A stretch of 7,609 bases of DNA from Bacteroidales bacterium. Lineage in GTDB: Bacteria; Bacteroidota; Bacteroidia; Bacteroidales; PUMT01. Below, one piece after another: positions 1 to 6,584 of this stretch. The stretch is from positions 1 to 7,609 of the forward strand of contig SLOS01000214.1 of the NCBI GenBank assembly GCA_007132365.1, given 5' to 3'. The notes below the pieces were generated by a model, which saw nothing but the letters and a program-made list of their open reading frames with translations, was not told the origin of the DNA and ran no database searches. How positions within the stretch are numbered: the first letter of the stretch is position 1; the number at the start of each line of letters is the position of its first letter. The position numbers and the translations under genes were made by a program.

Positions 1-9
1 CTTAAAGTT

Positions 10-246
10 ATGTCAGACATTGCATCAAGAGTAAAAGCGATCATTGTTGATAAGCTTGGCGTTGATGAAAGTGAAGTTACCCCTGAAGCTAGCTTTACTA
101 ACGATTTGGGTGCAGACTCCCTGGATACGGTTGAGTTGATTATGGAGTTTGAAAAAGAATTCAATATGTCCATCCCCGACGACAAAGCTGAAACCATAAG
201 TACTGTGGGTGACGCTATCAAATTCCTTGAGGAGGCTGCAAAGTAA
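10..246 (+). CDS. acpP: Acyl carrier protein
   Basis: This 78-residue protein carries growing acyl chains as thioesters on a phosphopantetheine arm during type II fatty acid synthesis in the cytoplasm. The prosthetic group attaches to Ser37 in the GADSLDTVEL motif, which is a textbook ACP signature. The protein is acidic and has normal family length, with the helix I region (residues 3-16), the DSL helix II start and the C-terminal helix around VGDAIKFLEEA. The ATG at position 10 gives the expected N-terminus. Its leader ends in AAGTT directly before ATG, as does that of the following fabF. It lies 30 bases upstream of fabF, the common acpP-fabF arrangement, so co-transcription is likely. Its promoter lies outside the window. 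Identification is essentially certain. Confidence 0.98.
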   Translation: MSDIASRVKAIIVDKLGVDESEVTPEASFTNDLGADSLDTVELIMEFEKEFNMSIPDDKAETISTVGDAIKFLEEAAK

Positions 247-276
247 TCAATCTTCACCAGTTTTAAATTATAAGTT

Positions 277-1527
277 ATGGAATTGAAACGAGTTGTTGTA
301 ACAGGTCTTGGAGCAGTTACACCTTTAGGTAAGACTATCAATGAGTTTTGGGAAAATCTTAAAAACGGAGTAAGTGGTTCAGACCTGATCACTCGTTTCG
401 ATACCGAAAAATTTAAAACAAAATTTGCCTGTGAAGTTAAGAACTACGATGTAAATGATTATTTCGACAGGAAAGAATCAAGGAAGCTGGATCTTTATGC
501 ACAATATGCACTGGTAGCAACCGATCAGGCATTCAGGGACTCAAAGCTTGATTTATCTGTCATCAACCTTGATAAGGCAGGTGTTATATGGTCTTCCGGC
601 ATTGGCGGACTGCAGACTTTTTTTGATGAGATCGCCGGATTTGTCAAGGGAGATCATACCCCGCGTTTCAGTCCTTTCTTCATCCCCAAAATGATTTCTG
701 ATATTGCATCAGGACATATTTCCATTAAATATGGTTTCAGGGGGCCCAACTTCAGCACCGTCTCTGCATGTGCTTCTTCAACCAATGCACTTATAGATGC
801 CCTTACCTACATAAGGCTGGGGAAAGCAGACCTTTTTATTACAGGTGGTTCAGAGGCGGCCATAAATGAAGCAGGTCTGGGTGGATTCAATGCAATGCAG
901 GCACTTTCAACCAATAATGAAGAATACCAAACAGCCTCCAGGCCATTTGATGTTACAAGGGATGGTTTTGTTATGGGTGAAGGTGGCGGAGCCCTGATCC
1001 TGGAGGAATATGAACATGCAGTTAAACGGGGAGCAATTATTCATGCTGAGATTGTCGGAGGAGGTATGAGTGCAGATGCCTACCATCTCACAGCCCCCCA
1101 CCCCGAAGGACTGGGTGCAGCCAAAGTGATGGAAAATGCCATTGAAGACGCCGGACTCAAGCCGGAGGATGTCGACTATATAAATGTTCATGGCACGGCA
1201 ACTCCCCTTGGAGATATTGCTGAGGTAAAAGGCATAAAGAAAGTTTTCGGCGACCACTCCTACAAGCTGAATATCAGTGCAACCAAATCGATGACCGGAC
1301 ATCTTCTCGGTGCAGCCGGTGCAGTGGAAGCAATAGCCTCTATAATGGCCCTGAAAAATGACATAGTACCCCCTACTATAAATTTTAAACACGAGGATCC
1401 CGATCTTGACAATAAAATGAATTTCACGTTCAACAAAGCGCAGTCGAGAAATGTCAGTGTGGCGTTAAGCAATACATTTGGTTTTGGGGGACATAATTCA
1501 TCTGTTATTTTTAAAAAACTGCAATAG
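277..1527 (+). CDS. fabF: Beta-ketoacyl-ACP synthase II (KAS II)
   Basis: This 416-residue condensing enzyme extends acyl-ACP by two carbons using malonyl-ACP in the elongation cycle of fatty acid synthesis. The thiolase-fold Cys-His-His triad is complete: nucleophile Cys165 in SACASST, His305 in NVHGTATPLGD and His342 in the TKSMTGHLLGAAGA segment, with the conserved Lys337 just before it. The C-terminal FGFGGHN loop (401-407) holds the gatekeeper Phe. FabF rather than FabB is indicated by the N-terminus (RVVVTGLGAVTPLG), the length and the acpP neighbour. The ATG at 277 begins five residues before the first conserved strand. The gene is followed after four bases by the probable rnc start, so the three genes likely form one operon. 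No missing residues or frameshifts are seen. Confidence 0.97.
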   Translation: MELKRVVVTGLGAVTPLGKTINEFWENLKNGVSGSDLITRFDTEKFKTKFACEVKNYDVNDYFDRKESRKLDLYAQYALVATDQAFRDSKLDLSVINLDKAGVIWSSGIGGLQTFFDEIAGFVKGDHTPRFSPFFIPKMISDIASGHISIKYGFRGPNFSTVSACASSTNALIDALTYIRLGKADLFITGGSEAAINEAGLGGFNAMQALSTNNEEYQTASRPFDVTRDGFVMGEGGGALILEEYEHAVKRGAIIHAEIVGGGMSADAYHLTAPHPEGLGAAKVMENAIEDAGLKPEDVDYINVHGTATPLGDIAEVKGIKKVFGDHSYKLNISATKSMTGHLLGAAGAVEAIASIMALKNDIVPPTINFKHEDPDLDNKMNFTFNKAQSRNVSVALSNTFGFGGHNSSVIFKKLQ

Positions 1528-1531
1528 CCAG

Positions 1532-2260
1532 GTGCTCAATACCCTGATCAATTTCATTAACCCGTCTTCTGCCGGGGAAAAAACACTGTTAAGGAAAATC
1601 CGCTCCCTCACAGGTTTTAGTCCGGGAAACATTAACCTGTATAAATCTGCACTTACTCATAAATCCCTTAATAACGCACCGTCTGAAAGTCGCCGCAATG
1701 ATAATGAAAGGCTTGAGTTCCTCGGTGATGCCATATTAAGTGCTGTTATTGCTGATTACCTTTTCAAACGATATCCCGGCTGCAAGGAAGGTTTTCTTAC
1801 CCTGATGAGATCTAAAATGGTCAATCGAGAGAACCTGAATAAGGTTGCAATATTGATGGGGTTTGACGAACTGGTATTAATAACCAAAAACGGGATCACT
1901 GCTAAAAAACATATCTACGGGAATGCCCTGGAAGCTATCATCGGGGCCATTTACATTGACAAGGGTTTTAAAAAGGTTAAGCATTTCATAATAGAAAAAA
2001 TCATCAGTCTTCAACCAGACCTTGATCATCTTGCCTGCGAGGACAGGGATTTTAAGAGCAGGATCATTCAGTGGGGGCAAAAAAACAAGCATGAAATCAG
2101 CTTTGAAAGCTATGAGCTGAATGAGGTAGACACACCTGAACCGGTATTCGTAGCTACCGTTTATATTGAGGATAACCCGGCAGGTGAGGGCCTGGGGACC
2201 ACAAAAAAGGAGGCTCAGCAGGATGCTGCCCGTGAAGCACTCGAAAATCTGCCTTCCTGA
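1532..2260 (+). CDS. rnc: Ribonuclease III, probable GTG start
   Basis: This double-strand-specific endoribonuclease matures rRNA and processes structured RNAs in the cytoplasm. With the GTG start at 1532 it has 242 residues, a normal length. The catalytic domain shows the signature NERLEFLGDAIL (58-69), giving metal-binding Glu62 and Asp66, and GNALEAIIGAIY with Glu134. A double-stranded-RNA-binding domain follows at about residues 173-241, beginning DFKSRIIQWGQ and ending in the KKEAQQDAAREALENL helix. The frame is open back to an ATG at 1478, but that start would overlap fabF by 50 bases and add 18 residues unlike an RNase III N-terminus. There is no other in-frame ATG before the catalytic core, so GTG is preferred. 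The position equivalent to E. coli Asp114 is Asn131. The fabF-rnc order is widespread. Confidence 0.93.
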   Translation: MLNTLINFINPSSAGEKTLLRKIRSLTGFSPGNINLYKSALTHKSLNNAPSESRRNDNERLEFLGDAILSAVIADYLFKRYPGCKEGFLTLMRSKMVNRENLNKVAILMGFDELVLITKNGITAKKHIYGNALEAIIGAIYIDKGFKKVKHFIIEKIISLQPDLDHLACEDRDFKSRIIQWGQKNKHEISFESYELNEVDTPEPVFVATVYIEDNPAGEGLGTTKKEAQQDAAREALENLPS

Positions 2261-2295
2261 CCCGGCAAATACAATAATAAATAAAAAGTCCCGCT

Positions 2296-2337
2296 TATTA
2301 TATTACCTTGCATTGGATATTATATTACCTTGCATTG
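2296..2337 (+). repeat. Two direct copies of a 20-bp AT-rich sequence, period 22
   Basis: Positions 2296-2315 and 2318-2337 are identical over 20 bases, separated by two bases. Each copy contains TATTACCTTGC, which resembles the Bacteroidota -7 promoter element (TAnnTTTG) but lacks one T. The second copy lies about 45 bases before the ATG at 2379, a plausible promoter distance for the IPExxxVDY gene. The array may thus be a duplicated promoter; that role is inference. Confidence 0.8.
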
Positions 2338-2378
2338 TGTATTCAGGATCTGTTCCATAAATAAAAACAACTTGATCA

Positions 2379-2807
2379 ATGAAGAAGAGGGTCCACAAGC
2401 TGATATTATCGGATTCAGATCCATATAAACTATTGGGCATATCTTCACATGAAAATGACTATCGCCTTAGCTGGGCATTGAATAGTAACCTTGGATTGAA
2501 TTTCTGTAAAACAGAAAATTTAACTGTTCAACCCAATAACGAGGAAGAGAAGCTGGAATTTTCCGTTTTTCAATCTGTATTGGAAAATAAATCACTAAAA
2601 ATGAATTTAATATCAAACAGATGTCCCAATGGCTTTCTCATACCGGAAATGAAAAATATCGACTTTTTTTTACAGGTTTTTGGAGAAATAAATCAGGAAG
2701 AAATCGACAATATTGCTTCAAGACTTAAACCCATCGATATCATATCTGCCGTGTTTGAGATAATACCGGGTAAATTAAAAAAAGCGGGTAATCTGCCACA
2801 AGAATAA
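2379..2807 (+). CDS. IPExxxVDY-family protein
   Basis: This is a small 142-residue protein of unknown function from a family restricted to Bacteroidota. It has no signal peptide or membrane segment, so it is probably cytoplasmic. The family-naming motif appears at residues 88-96 as IPEMKNIDF, in which Val and Tyr of the usual IPExxxVDY are replaced by Ile and Phe. The early DYRLSWALNSNLGL segment (27-40) and the LQVFGEI stretch after the motif also fit the family as I remember it. The ATG at 2379 is the natural start. The gene sits downstream of rnc, as in many relatives, but the pyruvate kinase gene that often follows this family is absent; the next gene is a sensor kinase. The gene is visibly richer in A and T than its neighbours. 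Family membership is fairly secure; the function is not known to me. Confidence 0.82.
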   Translation: MKKRVHKLILSDSDPYKLLGISSHENDYRLSWALNSNLGLNFCKTENLTVQPNNEEEKLEFSVFQSVLENKSLKMNLISNRCPNGFLIPEMKNIDFFLQVFGEINQEEIDNIASRLKPIDIISAVFEIIPGKLKKAGNLPQE

Positions 2808-2823
2808 AAAGTTTTTTAATCCC

Positions 2824-2873
2824 GTTAAACAAATACAAGACCACGTTAAAAAGTGTTAAAGAATAACCTTAAC
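2824..2873 (+). promoter_or_regulatory. GTTAAA direct repeats, candidate response-regulator operator
   Basis: GTTAAA occurs at 2824-2829, 2845-2850 and 2855-2860, and an inverted related hexamer, CTTAAC, at 2868-2873. The three direct copies are spaced by 21 and 10 bases, about two turns and one turn of the helix, so they lie on the same DNA face. OmpR-family regulators typically bind direct repeats with such spacing. The sites lie just upstream of the rprXY -7 box, where an activator would sit. Binding by RprY itself is inference. Confidence 0.45.
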
Positions 2874-2887
2874 TGTTTTGTGTAAGT

Positions 2888-2895
2888 TATCTTTG
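2888..2895 (+). promoter_or_regulatory. Probable -7 promoter element of rprXY
   Basis: The sequence TATCTTTG matches the Bacteroidota -7 consensus TAnnTTTG exactly and is followed by CG. It ends 23 bases before the rprX start codon, which would give a very short leader. A TTTG at 2877-2880 is too close to serve as the usual -33 element and no well-spaced one is visible, which would fit a promoter that needs an activator. Confidence 0.62.
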
Positions 2896-2918
2896 CGTTA
2901 CTATAAGAAAAGAGCAGT

Positions 2919-4496
2919 ATGAGCAGAAAAATTATCTGGATATTGATCGGAGTAATGTCCGTTGCCACTATAGGACTTATTATTGTTCAGAGTTACTGGA
3001 TAAAAAATGCCGTAACTGTTAAGGAACAGCAATTCAGGTTTCTTGCCTTCCGTACATTGGGAACGGTAACACACGAGATAGAAAAGCAGGAGGCTTTAAC
3101 ACTTGTGCTTAGCGAGTTACGACCCTCATCATACATTGACAGCATAACCTATTCATCCGGATTTACCATTAACTTCAACCACCAGTATTTTACGGGCACC
3201 CATTCAGGCCGGCACAGCGCTTACTCCTATTCAGAACATCAAACAGGACGGATAGCAGGCATTAACCAGGGCAGCCTCTTTAACAATATTCCTCCACAGA
3301 TCAATCTGAGTAATGTTGACTCCATCAGGATCTTCAGCCGTCACCAGAACATTCCCGGTCCTACTCAACAGATGGGGAGAACTATCTCCAACAGGGCAAT
3401 TATGGTTGATAAGATCATTGATGAGATGATGAGCTTTAATAGATGTATTGAGGACCGGCTCAGCAAATCACTTCTTGACAGCCTGATAAATAAGGAGATG
3501 CGTAATGCCGGCATCAATATTGATTATGAATTTGCGGTTCGGAACCAGGACGGGAAATTTGTACTTTCTTCAGAAAATTTCGAAGAGCGGCCTGAAATGT
3601 TCATGAGAAGGCTTTTCCCAAATGAATCCTTCATGTTCCCCAGCCATCTCGCATTGTATTTCCCGGAACAGAAATCATATATAATTCAGTCGGTTGGGTT
3701 CATGGTTGGGTCTTCGACGTTTCTCACCCTGATCATCCTGGCTACTTTTGCATTTACTATATACATAATAATCAAGCAAAAAAAGCTCTCGGAAATAAAA
3801 ACAGATTTTGTGAACAACATGACCCATGAGCTAAAAACGCCCATCTCAACAATATCACTTGCATCGCAAATGTTGCGTGACAACAGTATTCCCCTTAAGA
3901 ATAAAAACTTTGAAAACATCTCCAATGTTATTTATGACGAAAGCAAACGTCTGGGATTCCAGGTAGAAAAAGTATTGCAGATGGCTATTTTTGAGAAAGG
4001 TAAGTTAAAAATCAAGCGCCAGGAAATTGATATACATGACCTGATAACCAACGTGGTAAATAACTTCATAATTCAGGTCAGGAACCAGAATGGGGAAATT
4101 GTACAGCACCTTCATGCAAAAAACCCCGTTTTAAAAATTGACGAGGTACATTTCACCAACATTATTTTTAACCTGCTGGATAATGCCGTAAAATACAGCA
4201 ATGGTATCACACATATCACTGTTGAAACAAGAAGCACGAACAACCATTTCTACATATACATCGAGGATAAAGGGGTTGGTATTACCAAAGAAAATCAAAA
4301 AAGAATATTTGATCAATTTTACAGGGTGCCGACCGGAAACATCCATAATGTAAAGGGATTTGGACTGGGTCTGAGTTACGTAAAGAAGATAGTCGAGGAA
4401 CATGATGGCCGCATAAATATCCAGAGCGAGCTTAGAAAAGGTACCAGGTTTGAAATTGCCCTTCCCTTAAACAATATTTCAGATGACGACAAATAA
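2919..4496 (+). CDS. rprX: Membrane sensor histidine kinase, RprX-type
   Basis: This 525-residue protein is predicted to sense an envelope signal and phosphorylate the response regulator encoded next to it. Membrane segment 1 spans about residues 5-24 and segment 2 about 262-286, enclosing a periplasmic region of roughly 235 residues with no domain I recognise. The HisKA domain follows, with the H-box FVNNMTHELKTP and phospho-acceptor His303. The HATPase domain has the N-box NLLDNAVKYS (418-427), G1 box DKGVGI (450-455), F-box FDQFYRV (464-470) and G2 box GFGLGLSYV (480-488), so all catalytic motifs are present. No HAMP domain is apparent between segment 2 and the H-box. The gene has its own likely promoter and overlaps rprY by 14 bases. 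The RprX name rests on architecture and on the strongly RprY-like partner. Confidence 0.88.
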   Translation: MSRKIIWILIGVMSVATIGLIIVQSYWIKNAVTVKEQQFRFLAFRTLGTVTHEIEKQEALTLVLSELRPSSYIDSITYSSGFTINFNHQYFTGTHSGRHSAYSYSEHQTGRIAGINQGSLFNNIPPQINLSNVDSIRIFSRHQNIPGPTQQMGRTISNRAIMVDKIIDEMMSFNRCIEDRLSKSLLDSLINKEMRNAGINIDYEFAVRNQDGKFVLSSENFEERPEMFMRRLFPNESFMFPSHLALYFPEQKSYIIQSVGFMVGSSTFLTLIILATFAFTIYIIIKQKKLSEIKTDFVNNMTHELKTPISTISLASQMLRDNSIPLKNKNFENISNVIYDESKRLGFQVEKVLQMAIFEKGKLKIKRQEIDIHDLITNVVNNFIIQVRNQNGEIVQHLHAKNPVLKIDEVHFTNIIFNLLDNAVKYSNGITHITVETRSTNNHFYIYIEDKGVGITKENQKRIFDQFYRVPTGNIHNVKGFGLGLSYVKKIVEEHDGRINIQSELRKGTRFEIALPLNNISDDDK

Positions 4497-5175
4497 AACT
4501 AAAATACTACTGGCTGAAGACGATGAGAACCTGGGCTTGCTGTTAAGGGAATACCTCATGGCCAAAGGTTTTGAAACAAACCTTTTTGCCAACGGAGAGC
4601 TGGCCTTCAGGGATTTTGTAAAGACACAGTATGATCTCTGCATACTTGACGTTATGATGCCCGTAAAGGACGGTTACACACTCGCCAGGGAGATAAGACA
4701 GATTGATGAAGAGATCCCCATTATCTTTCTTACCGCTAAATCGATGAAAGAGGATGTGATCGAAGGATTTTCAATAGGAGCTGACGACTATATTACCAAG
4801 CCATTCAGTATGGAAGAGCTGCTTTTCAGAATTGAAGCAATCCTTAAAAGGACCAGCAGTACTTTTAAAACACCCCCTCCCGAACAGTTCAAGATTGGGA
4901 AGTATCTTTTTGATATCAAAAAGCAGACCCTGGAGACCGGAGATAACGTTACCCGCCTCACAACTAAAGAGTCAGAACTGCTGAAGCTTCTCTGCAGTCA
5001 CCAGAACAAGATACTGGACCGTAATTTTGCACTGAAGACCATATGGCTGGATGACAATTACTTTAATGCCAGGAGCATGGATGTTTACATAACCAAATTA
5101 AGAAAGTACCTGAGAGACGATGAATCGGTTGAAATAATCAATGTTCACGGTAAAGGATTTAAGCTGGTAATGTAA
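4483..5175 (+). CDS. rprY: OmpR/PhoB-family response regulator, RprY-type
   Basis: This 230-residue transcription factor is expected to be phosphorylated by the RprX-type kinase. The receiver domain (about 5-122) has the acidic pair Asp13-Asp14, phospho-acceptor Asp56 in LCILDVMMP, Thr84, Tyr103 and Lys106 in DDYITKPF. A linker with TPPPE leads to the winged-helix Trans_reg_C domain (about 135-230), including LTTKESELLKLL and the recognition-helix region around ARSMDVYITKLRKYL, ending in HGKGFKLVM. From memory, segments such as TKPFSMEELLFRIEAIL and LKTIWLDDNYFNARSMDVYI closely resemble Bacteroides RprY. The ATG at 4483 lies inside the end of the kinase gene (14-base overlap), which suggests translational coupling. 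Autoregulation through the GTTAAA repeats upstream of rprX is possible but not shown. Confidence 0.92.
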   Translation: MTTNKTKILLAEDDENLGLLLREYLMAKGFETNLFANGELAFRDFVKTQYDLCILDVMMPVKDGYTLAREIRQIDEEIPIIFLTAKSMKEDVIEGFSIGADDYITKPFSMEELLFRIEAILKRTSSTFKTPPPEQFKIGKYLFDIKKQTLETGDNVTRLTTKESELLKLLCSHQNKILDRNFALKTIWLDDNYFNARSMDVYITKLRKYLRDDESVEIINVHGKGFKLVM

Positions 5176-5229
5176 AACCAGTTCTGGTTAATGTTATTTA
5201 AATCCCCGGTAATATAAAATTTAAAACAA

Positions 5230-5262
5230 AAAAGCTAAATTGGCACGTTCAATTTAGCTTTT
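5230..5262 (+). terminator. AT-rich hairpin after rprY, probable terminator
   Basis: The arms at 5230-5241 (AAAAGCTAAATT) and 5251-5262 (AATTTAGCTTTT) are perfectly complementary over 12 bp with a 9-base loop; G5242-C5250 can add one more pair. The right arm ends in four T, and A-runs lie on the left, so it could act in either orientation. It starts 54 bases after the rprY stop and ends only 19 bases before the next start codon. Confidence 0.7.
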
Positions 5263-5281
5263 AGCTATAACGACCTTTTAA

Positions 5282-6517
5282 ATGGGAAAAAAATCTCTTT
5301 CATTTATACTGATTACCCTTTCGCTGTTAGTTTCATCAGTTGCTTCGGCCCAAAGAACCACCATCAGGCTAAGTCCTGAGGCAAAAGTCACTCTTCTCAC
5401 CTGCTCACCCGGAGATGAGTTATACTCTGTATTCGGCCACAGTGCCATTCGGGTAAAGGACCCCCTGCTGGGTCTGGATACAGTATTCAATTATGGAACA
5501 TTTGATTTCTCAGACCCTAACTTCTATACCAATTTTGTCAGGGGAAAACTGAATTATGTCCTTTCTGTTGCAGAATACCGGCATTTCGAATACGATTACT
5601 TCATGGAAGGGCGTTGGATCTGGGAACAGGAGCTAAATATAAATCCCCAGGAAAAACAGTATCTCTTTGACTCTCTCATTATTAACCATCTGCCCGAGAA
5701 CCGCTACTATCTTTATGATTTCTTTTTTGACAACTGTGCTACACGCATACGCGACATTTTTGTTGAAGCCATAGACCGTGAAATACTGTTCGATTACCAG
5801 GTTCTTGACCAGGGTCAGAGTTTCAGGGAATTACTGATGCCATATCTGACCGAAAAACCCTGGGCCCGACTTGGTATCAATCTCGCGCTTGGGATGCCCG
5901 CCGACAAGACAGCCACTCCATGGGATTATATGTTCCTGCCTGATCATATGATGGCAGTATTTGAACATGCCCGGTTCAAATCAGGTAATGATATTTCCGG
6001 TTTCACCCCGGGAAGCAGGGTTATACTTGAGGGAAATGAGCTACCGCGGGCAAGATTCCCTTACGCACCGTTATGGATTTTTTTAATTGTTTTGCTGGTA
6101 ACAATAACAATATCGTATCTTGATCTTCAATCCAAAAGATTATCATGGTGGTATGACAGGCTGCTTTTTGGATCAGTGGGTCTGCTGGGATTGCTTATAA
6201 CCTTTCTCTGGTTTGGTACTGACCACCAGGTTACTGTCCGGAACCTGAACATACTGTGGGCTCACCCCCTGCATCTTGTAATCTGCCTGTTTTTATCCGA
6301 TAAATGGCATCGCGTATTTCTAAGATATTATTTTGGTGCCAACCTCGGGTTGCTTGTTTTGCTCATTATCTCCTGGCCTGTATTGCCCCAGGCACTCCCG
6401 TTGATGATAATACCGCTGATAATTGCCCTGGTAGTCCGTTCTGCCTTAATCCTCACGATCTTCTCACAGGGATCAATACTAACAGGTGCTTACCGGCGGG
6501 GTCCTGCCTCTTCCTGA
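5282..6517 (+). CDS. lnb: DUF4105 / Lnb-type lipoprotein N-acyltransferase
   Basis: The DUF4105 family includes Lnb, the Bacteroides enzyme that adds the N-terminal acyl chain to lipoproteins in place of Lnt. This 411-residue protein has a signal peptide (about 1-23, ending ASA before Gln24) and a periplasmic domain (about 24-260). Four or five hydrophobic segments follow (about 263-281, 294-310, 328-338, 348-364 and 372-391), including the motif NILWAHPLHL. The likely active-site residues are His53 in VFGHSAIRV and Cys152 in DNCATRIRD; this His-then-Cys order recalls the permuted NlpC/P60-like fold of LRAT-type acyltransferases. That comparison is my inference. The ATG at 5282 is required for the signal peptide. 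The start lies 19 bases after a hairpin and no clear promoter is visible. Family assignment is strong; the exact reaction depends on orthology. Confidence 0.85.
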   Translation: MGKKSLSFILITLSLLVSSVASAQRTTIRLSPEAKVTLLTCSPGDELYSVFGHSAIRVKDPLLGLDTVFNYGTFDFSDPNFYTNFVRGKLNYVLSVAEYRHFEYDYFMEGRWIWEQELNINPQEKQYLFDSLIINHLPENRYYLYDFFFDNCATRIRDIFVEAIDREILFDYQVLDQGQSFRELLMPYLTEKPWARLGINLALGMPADKTATPWDYMFLPDHMMAVFEHARFKSGNDISGFTPGSRVILEGNELPRARFPYAPLWIFLIVLLVTITISYLDLQSKRLSWWYDRLLFGSVGLLGLLITFLWFGTDHQVTVRNLNILWAHPLHLVICLFLSDKWHRVFLRYYFGANLGLLVLLIISWPVLPQALPLMIIPLIIALVVRSALILTIFSQGSILTGAYRRGPASS

Positions 6518-6584
6518 TCTGACCCGGATAGCTACTTGCATCAGTAAAATCAGGATCATAACCTGTTAGTTCCATCATAAAATA

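Noticed and set aside
907..1392. 161-residue open frame on the minus strand inside fabF
   Set aside because: It lies entirely antisense to a certain fabF gene, is rich in Cys and Gly without any domain pattern, and has no promoter or leader signal.
2166..2360. 64-residue open frame spanning the rnc end and the spacer with the direct repeat
   Set aside because: Most of it is a shifted frame of the rnc double-stranded-RNA-binding domain; its tail only translates the 22-base repeat (two LALDI/LYYL-like parts) and has no independent support.
2805..2820. AAAAAG/TTTTTT symmetry after the IPExxxVDY gene as a terminator
   Set aside because: The stem would be almost all A-T pairs with no loop; it is more likely simple AT-rich sequence.
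5176..5189. Short inverted repeat AACCAG-TT-CTGGTT right after the rprY stop
   Set aside because: The stem is only five or six base pairs and has no T-run; the stronger hairpin at 5230-5262 is the better terminator candidate.
6304..6522. 72-residue plus-strand open frame overlapping the end of the lnb-like gene
   Set aside because: It is in another frame of a well-supported membrane-protein gene and shows no recognisable protein features.
6481..6567. Nested inverted repeats (AACAGGT/ACCTGTT and TCCTGAT/ATCAGGA) at the convergent gene ends
   Set aside because: The arms are only 7 bases, with loops of 30 or more bases and no T-run, so they are as likely to be chance as a shared terminator.
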